From Spiroplasma alleghenense (lineage in GTDB: Bacteria; Bacillota_I; Bacilli_A; Mycoplasmatales; Mycoplasmataceae), in NCBI RefSeq assembly GCF_003363775.1, contig NZ_CP031376.1, forward strand, positions 186,001 through 250,000: a stretch of 64,000 bases of DNA, written 5' to 3'. The notes beneath the pieces are model-generated. The model made no database searches. It was not told where the DNA came from and saw only the letters and a list, made by a program, of their open reading frames with translations. A program made the position numbers and the translations under genes. Positions within the stretch are counted from its first letter, which is position 1. The number at the start of each line of letters is the position of its first letter. Positions 25,284-37,884 of the stretch are shown piece after piece.

Positions 25284-26822
25284 ATGAAAAATAGTTACTT
25301 TATACTTTCCAAATCGTTATTCTTAAACATCTTAAAAAATAAGTCCTTGTGAATAATTTTCTCAACTATTAATCTACTTAATTTATTAATGATTATTTTA
25401 GTAATTGGTTTGAAAAATCCAAATAATTATTTAAATTTTTATGTATTTATAACTTCGCTGCCAATAATAATTTCAATAATCTTTGGTGTGTACATAATTT
25501 CTTTAACTGTAAAGTTATTTAATGAACATGCTAAAGATAAAATTATAAATTTGGAATCTCGCAACGGATTTTCAAAAAAAACTATATATTTTTCAAGAGT
25601 CACAATTTTAATATCATTTTATGCAATTATTCTATTAGCGCTAATTTTAGTAAATTCACTTTCTTATGCGATATCCAGCAGAGACGTTCTCTCTTATAGA
25701 GTTTGCTTTATTGCTTTGGGATGATATGCAATTATAGGATTAGTAATATTTTCAATTTCGTTGTTTTTCTCAATTTTATTTAATTCAACTTGATCTTCAC
25801 TTTTAAGTATTTTGATGATGTTCATTATTTCTATTGGAATATCTTTGTATTCAATTGTTCCAGTTAATTATCAAAAAATAGATTCAGCTGACGTAAAAGA
25901 TGAGCATTCGTTAGGATTTAACACAATATGAATTAAATATTTTACAAATATAGAGCGGGAATTTGAGAGAATTCCAGAAAACCAAAAAATATTAGAACAA
26001 TGCCAAGAGTTCTATGAGAACGCTTTTGGCGACGCCCCCTTAAACAACAAATATCTTTTTAAAGAAGGACCGGCTTTTTGAAATGAAGATTTCAAAGAAA
26101 TGGAAGAAAGTGACAATGAGTACTTAAACATGATTGCTTATTTTCATAATATCTTTGAAAAAAACAATAATTCTAAAAGTAAGTTTTCAGATTTCAACAT
26201 ATTTAATGATCAAATAAATTTAAGCAAGACAAAGCCGATGGTTAATTTTTTAAAACAAAATAATACTGAATATCGTTTTATAACCAACTTAGTTGAAAAC
26301 TTTTTAAATAATTTTAAAATTCAAACTGCAGCAAATATTCCTGATAAAAATGAAAGGCTGTATTTTGGCGACAAAAATAATTTATTTGAAGAAGTTGAAA
26401 AAACTTATCACAATGCAGATGAATTCTTATTTTTTCAAATTTTACAAATAATATTTTACAATCAATTAGATTTATCAAACGAACCGAGAGTCAATTCGAG
26501 CGAGGATGAAGAAGATATAAGAGAAATTAACGCATTTTCACAACTTATAAAAATGCGCAATTTAACTAACCCCTTGGGCCATTTTAATTTAATGTACTTT
26601 GGTAAAATTTATTCAGATGATAATATTGATTATAATTCAATCAATGCCTCACTATATCTTTTTGGACAAAAATATAATTTAAAGGCTTTTAAAGATAGTG
26701 AAGGCTATATTGCTTTTGAAACAAATCTTGATATTGAGTGATTCTACTTCAGTTACTTTATTTTATCAGCCTCTTTAATCGGGGCACAATACTTTTTATT
26801 TCAAAGAAAAGTTTGAAACTAA
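25284..26822 (+). CDS. ABC transporter permease (copy 1)
   Basis: 512 residues. About five or six transmembrane helices lie in the first 200 residues, then a large hydrophilic domain of about 290 residues, then one last helix near the C terminus. The segment NLESRNGF...IYFSR is shared with the permease at 34218. It starts 1 nt after the ATPase stop. One in-frame CGG (25956-25958, residue 225, context IERE) would be Arg. Substrate unknown. Confidence 0.85.
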
Positions 26823-26938
26823 ATAGCGTTTGGGTATAAATAATATTAATAAATATATAAAGACATTATTTTATTTTTTAGTGATTTTTTAATCAAATTT
26901 AGTTATAATCTAAAAGATAAAAGAAATAGGAGATAAAA

Positions 26939-28381
26939 ATGAAAATTCACGATTTAAGCAACAAAATCAAACGTACCAAAATTATTACAACAATTGGTCC
27001 GAGTACTCACTCAAAAGAGAACTTATTTAAACTATATGAAGTAGGGATGAACACAATTCGTTTAAACTTCTCACATGCAGACTTTACAGAGCACGGAGAA
27101 AGAATTGAATGAATTAAAACTCTTCGTAAGGAAATTAAAAAACCAATTTCAATTTTATTAGACACAAAAGGTCCAGAAATTCGTATTGGAAAAATGAAAG
27201 ACGGAAAACAAGAAATTAAAGCTGGAAGTGAAGTAACAATCTTTACAAATCCTGAAGATTTCGGTAAAAAAGAATGTACAGCAACAGAATTACAAATGTC
27301 ATATGATATGAGTAAAGATGTTAAAGTTGGAGACACAGTGTTAGTTGACGATGGAAAACTAACAATGTATGTAACTGCGGTTGATACTAAAAAAATGGAA
27401 GTTAAAGCAAAAGCCTTTAACCACCACTTAGTAAAAACTAATAAACGTGTTAACTTACCAGGAATTGATTTTACTTTACCATTTCTAGCAGAAAAAGATT
27501 ACAACGATATTAAATTTGGAATTCAACAAGGTGTTGATTACATCGCAGCAAGTTTTGTAAACACTGCTGAAAATGTTCATGAAATCCGTAAGATTTTAAA
27601 AGAAAATAAAGCTGATCATATTCAAATTATTTCAAAAATTGAATCTCAAATTGGAATTGATAATATTGATGAAATTATTGAAGCAGGAGATGGAATCATG
27701 GTTGCCCGTGGTGACTTAGGTTTAGAAATCCCTTACTACGAAGTTCCTTACTGAGAAAAACAAATTATCCGTAAATGTCGTGAAAAAGGAAAAATCGTAA
27801 TTGTAGCAACTCAAATGCTAGAATCAATGACAGATAACCCAGCTCCAACTCGTGCTGAGGTAACTGACGTTTATTGAGCAACTGAATTAGGTTCAGATGC
27901 AACAATGTTATCTGGAGAATCTGCAAATGGAGATTACCCATTCATTACAGTTGACACAATGGCGACAATTAATAAACGTGCTGAAGTAGAATTTTATGGA
28001 AAATTGTACTATGAAAAACAATTAGAAAATGCTCGTAAAAATACATCAGGACCACGTGCTAAAATTGCTGATAAATTAGCAGAAAAAGCAAAATCTGGTT
28101 CATATGAATTTGCGATTGTTTTATCAAAAACAGGGGAATTATTGAAAACTATTTCAAAATTCCGTCCAAATGTAACAATTCTAGGAGTATCAGAAGATCC
28201 AAAACTATATACAGCATTTGGAATTTGACATTCAATCTTCATGAATCACAGTAATGACATTAATAAAACTCATGCTGATGAAAAAGCTTTAGCAGATATT
28301 GCTAAATCATGAGGAGCTAAAATTGGTGAAAAAGTTTTAGTTGTAAGAAACGAAGATATCAAAGAAATAGTAATTAAATAA
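26939..28381 (+). CDS. pyk: Pyruvate kinase (copy 2)
   Basis: 480 residues, the same length as copy 1 and very similar throughout (for example [10 protein letters not shown] and [15 protein letters not shown]). All catalytic motifs ([37 protein letters not shown]) are intact, so both copies should be active. It stands alone with AGGAGATAAAA as RBS and is followed by the thrS T-box. Differences cluster at surface segments. Confidence 0.96.
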
Positions 28382-28413
28382 TAATCAAATAAAATTAAAT
28401 ATTCTTAATTCTT

Positions 28414-28600
28414 AAAGGACGAGATTTTAGGGTTTTGATTTCAGAGAGCTAGTGGTTGGTGTGAACTAGTATTCAAAATTAAAATTACTACCTTTTTTCA
28501 GGAATTACGCTAACGCGATAAAATTAAATTAAGATGCAAGTTTTTAGCTTGTAAATTAGGATGGTACCGCAGAAAATGCTCCTTTTATGGGAGTATTTTT
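28414..28600 (+). promoter_or_regulatory. T-box riboswitch controlling thrS
   Basis: Stem I features AGAGAG and GGTGTGAACTAG are visible at 28443-28470. The T-box bulge sequence is GGATGGTACCGC at 28559-28570. A terminator hairpin (ATGCTCC / GGGAGTAT, 28576-28596) with a T run follows. Thr codons ACU (28487-28489) and ACC (28490-28492) are adjacent, so the specifier is a Thr codon, ACU slightly favoured because it is followed by A. Uncharged tRNA-Thr would promote antitermination. Confidence 0.9.
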
Positions 28601-28627
28601 TTGTTTAAATTTAAAGGAGATAAAAAA

Positions 28628-30562
28628 ATGAAAATAATACTATTAGATGGATCAGTTAGAGAGTTTAGTAAACCTCAAACTATTAAAGAAATTGCAACTT
28701 CGATTGCAACAAGCTTGGGTAAAAAAGTTGTTGGAGGAATAATTGATGAAGAATTCATTGTCGCTAGTGAATTCACTATTGACTTTGATTGTCAATTGGA
28801 ATTAATAACAGATCGTCATGAGCAATACTTAAATGTAGTAAACAATACTGCCGCTCTTGTTTGTGCCTTGGCAATTAAAGAACTTTATCCAAATGTAAAT
28901 GTAGCAGAAGTTGCTGTTGAAGATGATGATGAATTTGCTTTGACATTTGATTGTGAACCACGCTTGCGCCTAGAAGCATTAGAGGAAATCTCAAATAAAG
29001 CAAAAGAGTTAATTAAAGAAAACATTGAAATTAAAGTTGAAGTTATTGATGCCAAAGACTTTTCAAAAATTTCAAAAAACAATCCTTATCTTGCTAGTCT
29101 GTTGGGAAAACATCAATGCAAAAATAAGAAAGCTGTTTTATTTAAACTAAAAGAACTTTACGTTATTGGGAACTTTGCTTCCTTAAGTAAAACTTCAGAT
29201 TTAAAAGTAATTGAAGCACAACAACTTTCAGGAAGTTATTTCTTAGGAAACGAAAAAAACAAAATGTTGCAAAGAATTAATGGAATGGGTGGCATTAAAG
29301 TTGAAGAATTTAACGCCCGAATTCAAGCAAAAGAGGAACGTAAAGCTAATGATCACAGAAAAATTGGTAAAGATTTAGAAATATTTCATCTTGATCAATT
29401 GGTTGGTCAAGGATTGCCAATCTGATTACCAAATGGAACCGTTTTAAAACAAGAAATTAAAAAATATTTAATGGAAAAAGAATGAGAGTATGATTTCATC
29501 CAAATTGAAACCCCAGTTCTTGGTTCAAGTGACTTGTATAAAACTTCAGGACATTGAGATCACTATCGCGAAGACATGTTTGCTCCAATGGTGATGGGAA
29601 ACGAAGAATTGGTTTTAAAACCAATGAGTTGTCCGCACCACGTTTCAGTATACCGCCAACAACCTCGAAGTTATCGAGACTTACCAATTCGCTACGCAGA
29701 ACACGCCCTACAACATAGATATGAATCTTCGGGAAGTTTAACTGGTTTAGAACGAGTTAGAGCGATGGAATTAACTGATTCACATATTTTTGTTCGCCCT
29801 GATCAGTTAAAAAATGAATTTAAACGTTGTTTTAAATTAATTACTGAAGTATTAAGAACTTTTGATATCCAAATTGATTACTTATCACTTTCACTAAGAG
29901 ATCCCGAAGATAAGGAAAAATATTTCCCAGATGATAACATGTGAAATAAGGCGGAAGCGGAATTAGAAGAAACTTTAAAAGAGTTAAATCTGGTTTACAA
30001 AACTATGATTGGTGAGGCTGCTTTCTATGGACCTAAATTGGACATTCAAATCCGAACAGCTTTAAATCATGAAATCACTGTTTCAACATTACAATTAGAC
30101 TTCCTATTGCCAGAAAAATTTGATTTAAGCTACATTAATCAAATCAATGAATTAGAACGTCCAATTATGATTCACCGTGGACTAATTGGTACTTATGAAA
30201 GATTTATCTCAGTTCTTTTAGAACAAACTAAAGGGGTTTTACCACTTTGATGTTCACCAAAACAAGTTAAGATAATCCCTGTTAATTTAGAAAATGATAC
30301 TGTGTATTGTGAAGAAATTCGTGATATCCTTAAAAAGGAATTTATTCGTAGTGAAGTTGACCTTAGAGATGAACGTTTAAACTATAAAATTCGTGATGCT
30401 CAGGTTAATAAAATACCGTTCCAATTAGTAATCGGTAAAAACGAAAGAGAAAATAAAACAATCACTTATCGTCGCTATGGAAGCGAAGAGCAAATTACAC
30501 TTCCAGTAGCTAAATTTTTAGAATTAATTAAAAACGAAATTAATTCAAAAGGAAAATTTTAG
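28628..30562 (+). CDS. thrS: Threonyl-tRNA synthetase
   Basis: 644-residue class II synthetase, normal length. It has an N-terminal TGS-like domain (LLDGSVREF), a second editing domain ending near residue 240, the catalytic core with [14 protein letters not shown] and [10 protein letters not shown], motif 3 [13 protein letters not shown], and a C-terminal anticodon-binding domain. ATG 28628 follows AAGGAG; an upstream TTG in frame at 28601 lies inside the T-box terminator and is rejected. Confidence 0.97.
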
Positions 30563-30673
30563 TCTAAAAATCTGCAAATAACTTTTATTCGTTTTTGCTT
30601 ATTTTTATAAAATAATAGACAAAAATTTTAATTATGATATTATTATAAAAGTTATTTTTAGAGGTGTAGTTTA

Positions 30674-31846
30674 ATGAACAAAACAGAAAATGATATTTAT
30701 ATTGCTAAACTAAACGAAACAATTGCAGATTTAGAAAAAATAGACTACTCAGCACTTAATGTTTCTCACGGTTTCCAAACAGATGGATTTCTGGGTGGTT
30801 TTTCAGCAGTAATCAAAAAAATTAAATATGCCTTTCACCTCCAAATATTATTAGGAATCCTTGGGGGGATTGTTGCAGCTTCAGCGTATGTTGCTGTTGT
30901 TTATAGTACAAAAGGGATGCCAGCGAGCTTAGGGTGATTAAAAACCCTTTTATCGGGACTAATTTTCCCAGGTGGAATTATTATGATTACTTTCCTAGGT
31001 GGTTCGCTATTTACTTCTCATAGTATGGCAACCTTACCAGTAATGCTGAATGCCTTAGATCGTCGACCATTTTTGAAAGCATTATTTGCAACCTTGTTAG
31101 GAAACATGATTGGAGCACTAATTGTTCCTCTTGTTTTTATGGGAACTGGAGCATTTACTGATTCTGCTTTTTATAATGCGATGGTTAGCACAATTACTCA
31201 TAAGATGTTTCAATTTGGTGAGGAATTAGAGCATGCCAGTTATGCAGTTCCTCATTTAAAATTCTGAATTATGGCAATGGTTTCATCACTATTTTCGGGA
31301 ATTTTATGTAACTTCTTAGTATCAACAACCTTACCAATTACTTTTTCTTCAAAACACCCAATGGCTTCAATCTTGGTTATGTTTTTCAGTTTAAGTTTCT
31401 TTGTTATCTCAGGTTACAATCATGGTCCAGCCAATTTCTTCTTTTTTTGAAGTTGAATTATAATGTATATCCAACATCCAGAAACTTATCATGCTTTTGC
31501 TTGATGAGCGCCATTAGCATTTTTACTTGTTAATGTTATTCCTGCATTGTTTGGTAACTGATTGGGTGGAGGACTAATCATGCCTTTAATCCTATACTCA
31601 AACAATAAAGACCTAACACAATTATTGGTTAAAAAAATAATTTACGAAAGAGCACAAGTTGCTTTAAAAGAAGCTAAAGGTCAAGTTGTTATCACAACTA
31701 CTGGAGCTGCGATTGACACTGAAATTATTAAAGATATTAAAAAACGTCAACTAGAAGAGGCTCAGCAAAAAAATAATAGCGAAAGCGAAAATATCAGGAC
31801 GAAATTTAAAAAAAATATTCAAAGTAAAGGGAAAGAGTCAGAATAG
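30674..31846 (+). CDS. Formate/nitrite transporter family channel (copy 1)
   Basis: 390-residue FNT channel. Motifs of the family are visible: TFLGGSLFTSHSM (omega-loop region), GNMIGALIVP, NHGPANFFFFW, and FGNWLGGGLIMP. FNT pores carry formate, nitrite, lactate or hydrosulfide. It is longer than FocA because of a charged N terminus and a Lys-rich tail. It is followed 11 nt later by a paralogue, forming a tandem pair. Confidence 0.88.
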
Positions 31847-31857
31847 GAGGTCGCGTT

Positions 31858-33114
31858 ATGAAAATGAATAAAAAAAATGCTAAGCTAAAAGCTAAGTATG
31901 AAAAACAAATTGCAGATTATCAAAACGTTGACTACTCTACTCTTGATGTTTCTCATGGTTTTGCCACTGACGGAGTTCTTGGGGGATTCAGAGAAGTTGT
32001 TAATAAAATTAGATATACCTTTGCTTTACAGTTCTTATTAGGAATCCTTGGGGGATTGTTATTTTCGGTTGCGATTGTGGCGGCTGTTTATGGAACTAAG
32101 GCTATTGGAACCGATGTAGCTCAATCAGAACGTTTATGAATAAGAAATATGATTTCAGGAATTATCATTCCTGGGGGAATAATCTTGATGACTTTTCTTG
32201 GGGGAACTTTATTTACTAGACACTGTTTTGCTACGCTACCAACAATGCTTGGAGTAACAAAAAAACGTTTACTATTTAAGGGAATGGTTGCAGTATTAAT
32301 TGGTAACTTTGTTGGATCATTAATTCTTGCTGTGATCTTTCTAGGAACCGGAGCTTATAAAGATAATGATTTCTCTGCTCGAGTTTTAGAAATTGCTAAC
32401 CAAAATCTTTTTGGGGCAGGAAATAAGCTTTTCCCAGAATTTACAAGTACTGGAAACTTTGATTACTCACCAATTAAAACCGGAATTTGGTTTCAAGCAA
32501 TTTTTGCATCATTGATTTCAGGATTTTTATGTGGAATTTTAGCTTCAGGAACCGGAGTTGTTACTCATGCTGATAAAAATCCAGTTGTTGGAATTGTTGT
32601 AACTTTCTTCTGCGTACTATTTTATGTTTTATCAAATTATAGTCATGGACCAAGTAACATGTTTTACTTCTGAAGTTTATTATTTATGAAATGATCTCAC
32701 CCAGAAAATTTAACCATCTTTAATGAGACAACCAACGCTGTTGGCACAATTAGTAGCTGACAGGGAGTTGATGTAAGTTTTGCTTTCATATTTTTTGGAG
32801 TAGCTTTAATTCCTTCAATTATAGGAAACTGAATTGGTGGGGGAATAGTTATGCCATTTGTTTACTACTTAAACAATAAAGAATATGTTCAATTGCTTGC
32901 AAGAAAAATGAAACTTGAATATTCACAAGAAAACCTTAGAGAGCTGATTGCCTTTTATGAAGGACCGATTAATCAGGGTCTACCAACCTTAGAATCAACT
33001 AATACTCTTTCAGAACCAAAATTAGATGAAAATTTTTCAAATACCTTTGGTGTTGAAGAGGTCTTTATGAAACCCAAAACTGTTAAAAAAACTAAAAAAC
33101 CAAATAAAGAATAA
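31858..33114 (+). CDS. Formate/nitrite transporter family channel (copy 2)
   Basis: 418-residue FNT channel, paralogous to the preceding gene along its length (both begin with KxQxADxxxVDYSTLxVSHGF-like sequence). Motifs TFLGGTLFTRHCF, GNFVGSLI, YSHGPSNMFYFW and IGNWIGGGIVMP are present. AGGAGG precedes ATG 31858. In FNT pentamers each subunit is a pore, so the pair may form two homomeric or one mixed channel. Confidence 0.87.
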
Positions 33115-33121
33115 TATAAAG

Positions 33122-33164
33122 CCAATCTAAAAGAAACAAATGTTTCTGGAAGATTGGTTTTTTA
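33122..33164 (+). terminator. Rho-independent terminator after the FNT pair
   Basis: CCAATCT / AGATTGG outer stem with an inner AGAAACA / TGTTTCT stem, followed by a T run. Confidence 0.85.
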
Positions 33165-33493
33165 TTTACTTTAAGATTTTTTTTAAATTTTGATTATTCA
33201 GATAAAAAGGTGCTAAAATAATCTCGTGAATTAGATTTTAGACCTCACCTAATATACTAATAATTAATAAATTATCATATCAAATTAATAAAAATGTAAT
33301 ATATAAAATCCTCCATTTTTTATTTCAGTAAAAAACCAAAATTAATATAACAATTATCTTTAACTAATATTCATAAACTACTAAGACTAATTTTTATGAA
33401 ATTAGTCTTTTGAAATTGAAAATATAATTGATCACTTTGGTTAATTAAAGCAAATTATCTTAATTTATAGGAAACTAGAAAGGTGTATTAAAT
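33165..33493. other. Gene-free AT-rich spacer with a small hairpin
   Basis: About 330 nt with no convincing ORF. A perfect hairpin, AAGACTAATTT / AAATTAGTCTT, lies at 33383-33409 and is followed by TTTGAAA; it may be a terminator or leader structure for the ABC genes downstream. Confidence 0.5.
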
Positions 33494-34228
33494 ATGTTAG
33501 AAATTAGCAATATTAGCAAAAAATTTAATCAAACTCATGTTTTGAAAGACATATCATTTAGTCTAAAAAGTGGTCAAATTTACGGGCTGCTAGGAAATAA
33601 TGGTGCTGGAAAAACGACACTTACCAAAATAATTTTTCAGGAGTATTTGCCAAACTCGGGAGAAATTATTTACAATTCAAAATCAATATCAATTTCTAAT
33701 TATTCTGAATGATATTTTTTTTCAGAAAATAATGAACTTCCCAAAAATGTCAGGGTGGAAACATATTTGATTCTAATAAAAAATCTATCTAAAATTCAAA
33801 CTAAGGTTTATAATCAAAGAATTGTAGAAATTTTGAAATTTCTAGACATAAAGCCTTTTTTCAAAAAGGAAATTTCAAATCTTTCTGCTGGACAACAAAA
33901 ATTGCTTTCTTTATTTGTTTGCTTTTTAATTAGGCCAAAAGTTATATTCTTTGATGAGCCAACTGCGAATTTAGATATTAAAAATAAATCTCTAATAATA
34001 GAAGCTATAAAAAATTTCAAAAATCCAGATGTTACAATTGTAATCATCACTCATTTGATTGAAGAGGTTAAGGATATTTTAGATCATATTTTAATTATGG
34101 ATCAGGGTAAGGTTGTTTACGATGAAATCAATTTTGAGCCAAAAAATTTAAAGGATATATTTAATAGATATACAACCAATAAAGTTGAAAAGATTCATGA
34201 CATTAGGAACTACTTAGATGCAAATTAA
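33494..34228 (+). CDS. ABC transporter ATPase subunit (copy 2)
   Basis: 244 residues. Walker A is GNNGAGKTT, signature NLSAGQQKLLSLF, Walker B VIFFDEPTANLD, switch His in ITHLIEE. It shares long identical blocks with the ATPase at 24563 (IIFQEY, SGEI, ENNELPKN-type). It overlaps the permease gene that follows by 11 nt. Substrate unknown. Confidence 0.9.
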
Positions 34229-35711
34229 TTTTACACAAACCCTGGTTCTAACTAAAAATCAAATTGCACTACTTTTAAAAAATAAAAAATATTTATTAAC
34301 CATTACCCTCATATCAGCCATGATTACTTTAATAAACTTTGTGTCAATATTTGTCTGTACTTCAACCAATAAAGCGGAAGCAAACTTATTTCTAATTAAT
34401 ATTTTGATTGCTTTAAATACACTACTATTTGGACTGGTAGCTATTTTAACTACTGTAAACTGTTTTATAATTCAAATTAAAAATAACATAACAAATTTGG
34501 AAGCACGTTATGGATTTAAAAACTTTTCAATTTACTTTAGTAGAATATTTTTAATCATGATAGTTAATCTAGTAATATATTTCATTAACTTTTCAATTGC
34601 AATGATATTTTTTGCAATAATTTATAAAAATAAAGACATCCTATCCTATCGTATGTTTGTATCGTCTCAAGGATGATACATTATTGTAATAATTTTGCTA
34701 ATTTCAATCACTTTGTTGCTCTCAAAATTTTTTAACGAATCATTAGCAACAGCTCTGGGGGTAGTTTCATTATTTTTGCTATTAATAATTTCAGCTTCAA
34801 GTGCAATATACAATTTGCAGTCTAATTCTAGCTACAATGACATTATTGAAGATAGTTTCAAAGAAGCTGCCTGAAATAAAATAATTGAAGACGAAACGTT
34901 CAAAGAAATCAGTGATGAAATCAGTGAACAAACATTTCAAGAAACAATAGCTTGAGGTTTTGTAGAATTTGATGAAGACGAAAAAAATTCGCAAGTAAAT
35001 TATCTAAATTTTCAAAATCAGGTCGGCAAATATCTTGTTTCTGATAATCAATTTTCAAAATGGTATCCTCGAGGTGAGGATTACACCCAAGAAGATAAAA
35101 TTATTGAAATCAATAAAAGTTTATTAAAGATTAAAGAATTGGAAAAATATAAAAAGATTTTTGAAGCACAAATTGAACTTTATAAAAATAATAGTTTTTT
35201 AAAATTGCTATATGTCGTTAACTCCGGTTGATTTGGTGCTGAATTTGAGCAATCATTTGAGATAATAGAAAATAAATTCACTACACCAGACAACTATCTT
35301 TTTAATAGATACTTTTTGAACACAATTTTTTTAGGTAAACAGTTTGGGCAGTACAACTGAGATACAAGGGATTTTTGAGCAGATGCTGGAAAAAATCCAA
35401 AAGAAATTATTAAGGAAGATAAAATTAAAAATATTTTAAATCCTTTCAACCATGTAGCTTTAATGTTCTCTGGAACAGATTACAACAATCCAATTTTATA
35501 TAATTATGTAAGTCATCTACAAAATATATTTCAAAATCCAATTAATATTGATTTCTCAAGCAAGCAAAAGAAAAGTGACTATGGACCATTTAAAGGAGTA
35601 AAACTTTATTCAAGCGTTCGCGTAGAGGTTTATTATTTTATCTACGCAATGATTGATATTGCTATAATAAATTTATGTTATATTAATTTTTCAAAAAAAA
35701 TAAGAGGCTAA
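34218..35711 (+). CDS. ABC transporter permease (copy 2)
   Basis: 497 residues with the same architecture as the permease at 25284: a group of N-terminal helices, a long extracytoplasmic-type hydrophilic domain (about residues 205-470) and a single C-terminal helix. NLEARYGF...IYFSR is the shared signature. Unlike copy 1 this pair has no exported-protein gene in front. Several TGA codons are Trp. Confidence 0.85.
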
Positions 35712-35803
35712 AAATTTTATTTAATAAAATATAAACTATACTTATTTAAATATTAATTGGTTTCAAATTAACTATAATTAAATTAAATAAAAAATATCTC
35801 GCA

Positions 35804-35832
35804 AAAACTCCATTTATGTGGAGTTTTTATTT
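35804..35832 (+). terminator. Rho-independent terminator
   Basis: AAAAACTCCA / TGGAGTTTTT hairpin with 6-nt loop and T run, between the ABC pair and glpF. Confidence 0.8.
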
Positions 35833-35885
35833 TATAGTGTTATATTAAAGGTGTGGAGTAATTCACAAAGGAAAGGAGATTTTTT

Positions 35886-36662
35886 ATGTCAATATGAGTT
35901 TCACTATTAATTACTGAATTTTTAGGAACTGCAATATTAGTTATCTTAGGTAACGGAATTGTTGCTAACGTTTTGTTGAAAAATACAAAAGGTAATAATG
36001 CTGGATGATTGTCAATTACCATTGGATGAGGTGTTGCTGTTACAGTCGCTGCAATGATTTCTTCAGCTTTTGAAGGTGGTGCAGGATATTTAAATCCCGC
36101 AGTCGCACTGGCGATGGCTATTTCAAATTTTCAAGGATCATTTGCAAATATTGCAGGAAGCACAGCAGCGGGAGTTGGAGTATTTTTCTTAGTTATTTTG
36201 ATTGAAATTTTAGGAGCTATGGTTGGTCAGATTGTTGTTAATTTGGTTTACTTTAAACATATTAAAATGACCTTAACTGCTGAAGAAAAAGATGCAGCGG
36301 CAAAAGTTTTAGCAATTCATTCAACTGGACCAACAACTAGATCTTGTCTTTTTAATTTTATTGCTGAATTTGTGGGAACAACAGTTTTGGTTATCGGAAT
36401 TTTAGCAATGTCAAAATATAAAGGCGTAACAGATTTGGTCGGACCAATGATGGCGGGATTGATAGTTCTTGGAGTTGGATTGGCCCTTGGGGGAACAACT
36501 GGTTATGCTATAAATCCAGCTAGGGATTTAGGACCAAGAATTATTCACTCTCTAATGAGATTAAAAGATAAAGGAACGTCGGATTGAGGATATTCATGAA
36601 TTCCGGTTTTAGCACCATTAAGTGCAGGAGCTGTAATTGGAGCAATATTTTTAGCCCTATAG
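35886..36662 (+). CDS. glpF: Glycerol facilitator (aquaglyceroporin)
   Basis: 258-residue MIP channel. The two pore loops are GYLNPAVALA and GYAINPARDLGPR; the Asp after NPAR marks a glycerol-type pore. About six transmembrane helices. GGAAAGGAG lies upstream. It is first in a glpF-glpO-glpK set, so imported glycerol can be phosphorylated and oxidised. Several Trp-TGA codons near both ends. Confidence 0.93.
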
Positions 36663-36693
36663 TAAAATTATTTTTAAGATAGGAATCAGAAAA

Positions 36694-37854
36694 ATGATAA
36701 ATGAATTTGATATTTGTATTATTGGTGGTGGAATCATTGGCGCTTCTATTGCCAGAGAATTAGCAAAATATGATATTAGCATACTTGTTTTAGAGGCTAA
36801 CCCAAGGGTTGCACAAGAAACAAGTGCAGGCAATTCGGGTTTAGTTCATGCGGGTTTTGATCCAACTCCAGGACGCTTGAATGCCCAGTTAAATATTAAG
36901 GGTAAGCTTCGATACGAAGATTGAATAAGAGAAATGCAATTCCCATATTTGAGAATTGATTCAACAATTGTTGCATTTACCCAAGAAGAGATGGATCACA
37001 TAAAAATGTTATATGATCGCGGACTACAAAATGGTCTTCATAAAAAAGAATTAAAAATAATTGATGCACAGGAGTTACAAATCCGCGAGCCCAATATTTC
37101 CAAAGAAGCTATTGGTGCTCTGATTGCTAACTCTTCCATTGCAGTTGACACTGTTGAGTTAACAAAAACATTATTTACAAACGCTATTCGTAATGGAGTC
37201 AAATTAAAGGTAAATTCAAAAGTTGTTGCTATTAATCGTAAAGATAACAAATATATAATTACAAATTCAAAAGAAGAAATATTTACTAGTACCTATATTA
37301 TAAATGCTACTGGCCACTATGCAGATGAAATTTCAAGCATGGCTGGTTATCCAGATTTTAAATTAAAAGCTCGTCGCGGCGAGTACCGCATTTTAGAAAA
37401 AAGTGAAGCTGGTATTGTGAACTCAGTAGTTTTCATGGTGCCGACAATTCACGGAAAAGGGGTTATTGTGTCCCCGATGCTAGATGGTCGAGTAATGGTA
37501 GGACCAACGGCTGTTGAGGGTGTTGCCAAAAATGAAACACGATTAGTAACCCAGGAGCAATATGATTTGATTGGTGAAATTGGAAAAAAATTAATTCCCT
37601 CAATCAATATGAACAAAACAGTGACCACATTTTCGGGGTCTCGACCAATTGAAACCCAAACTGATGATTTTTGAATAAGATTTGCCAGTGGTGATGATCA
37701 TTTCATTAATGTGGCAGGAATGAAGTCACCAGCAATTGCCTCAGCTCCAGCCATTGCAGATTATGTTATTGAATTGGTTGAGCAAACTTTTGGGACTTTA
37801 AAAATCAAGCCCAACTATCAACCTCAAGAAGTTTCACTAATTCCTTTAGTATAA
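36694..37854 (+). CDS. glpO: Glycerol-3-phosphate oxidase/dehydrogenase
   Basis: 386-residue FAD enzyme. The N-terminal dinucleotide site is CIIGGGIIGASIARELAKY, followed by TSAGNSGLVHAGFDP, and KARRGEYRIL and ASGDDHFINVAGMKSPAI at the C terminus. The short form resembles the mycoplasma GlpO/GlpD that uses O2 and releases H2O2 while making dihydroxyacetone phosphate; a quinone-linked role cannot be excluded. Lies between glpF and glpK. Confidence 0.88.
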
Positions 37855-37884
37855 AACTATTTATTAAATAAAAGGAGATTATAT

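Noticed and set aside
28601-28627. Upstream in-frame TTG start for thrS
   Set aside because: It lies in the T-box terminator; ATG 28628 has a proper AAGGAG site.
33165-33493. A hidden small gene or ncRNA in the gap between the FNT and ABC genes
   Set aside because: Only short AT-rich frames without ribosome sites; the one hairpin looks like a terminator.
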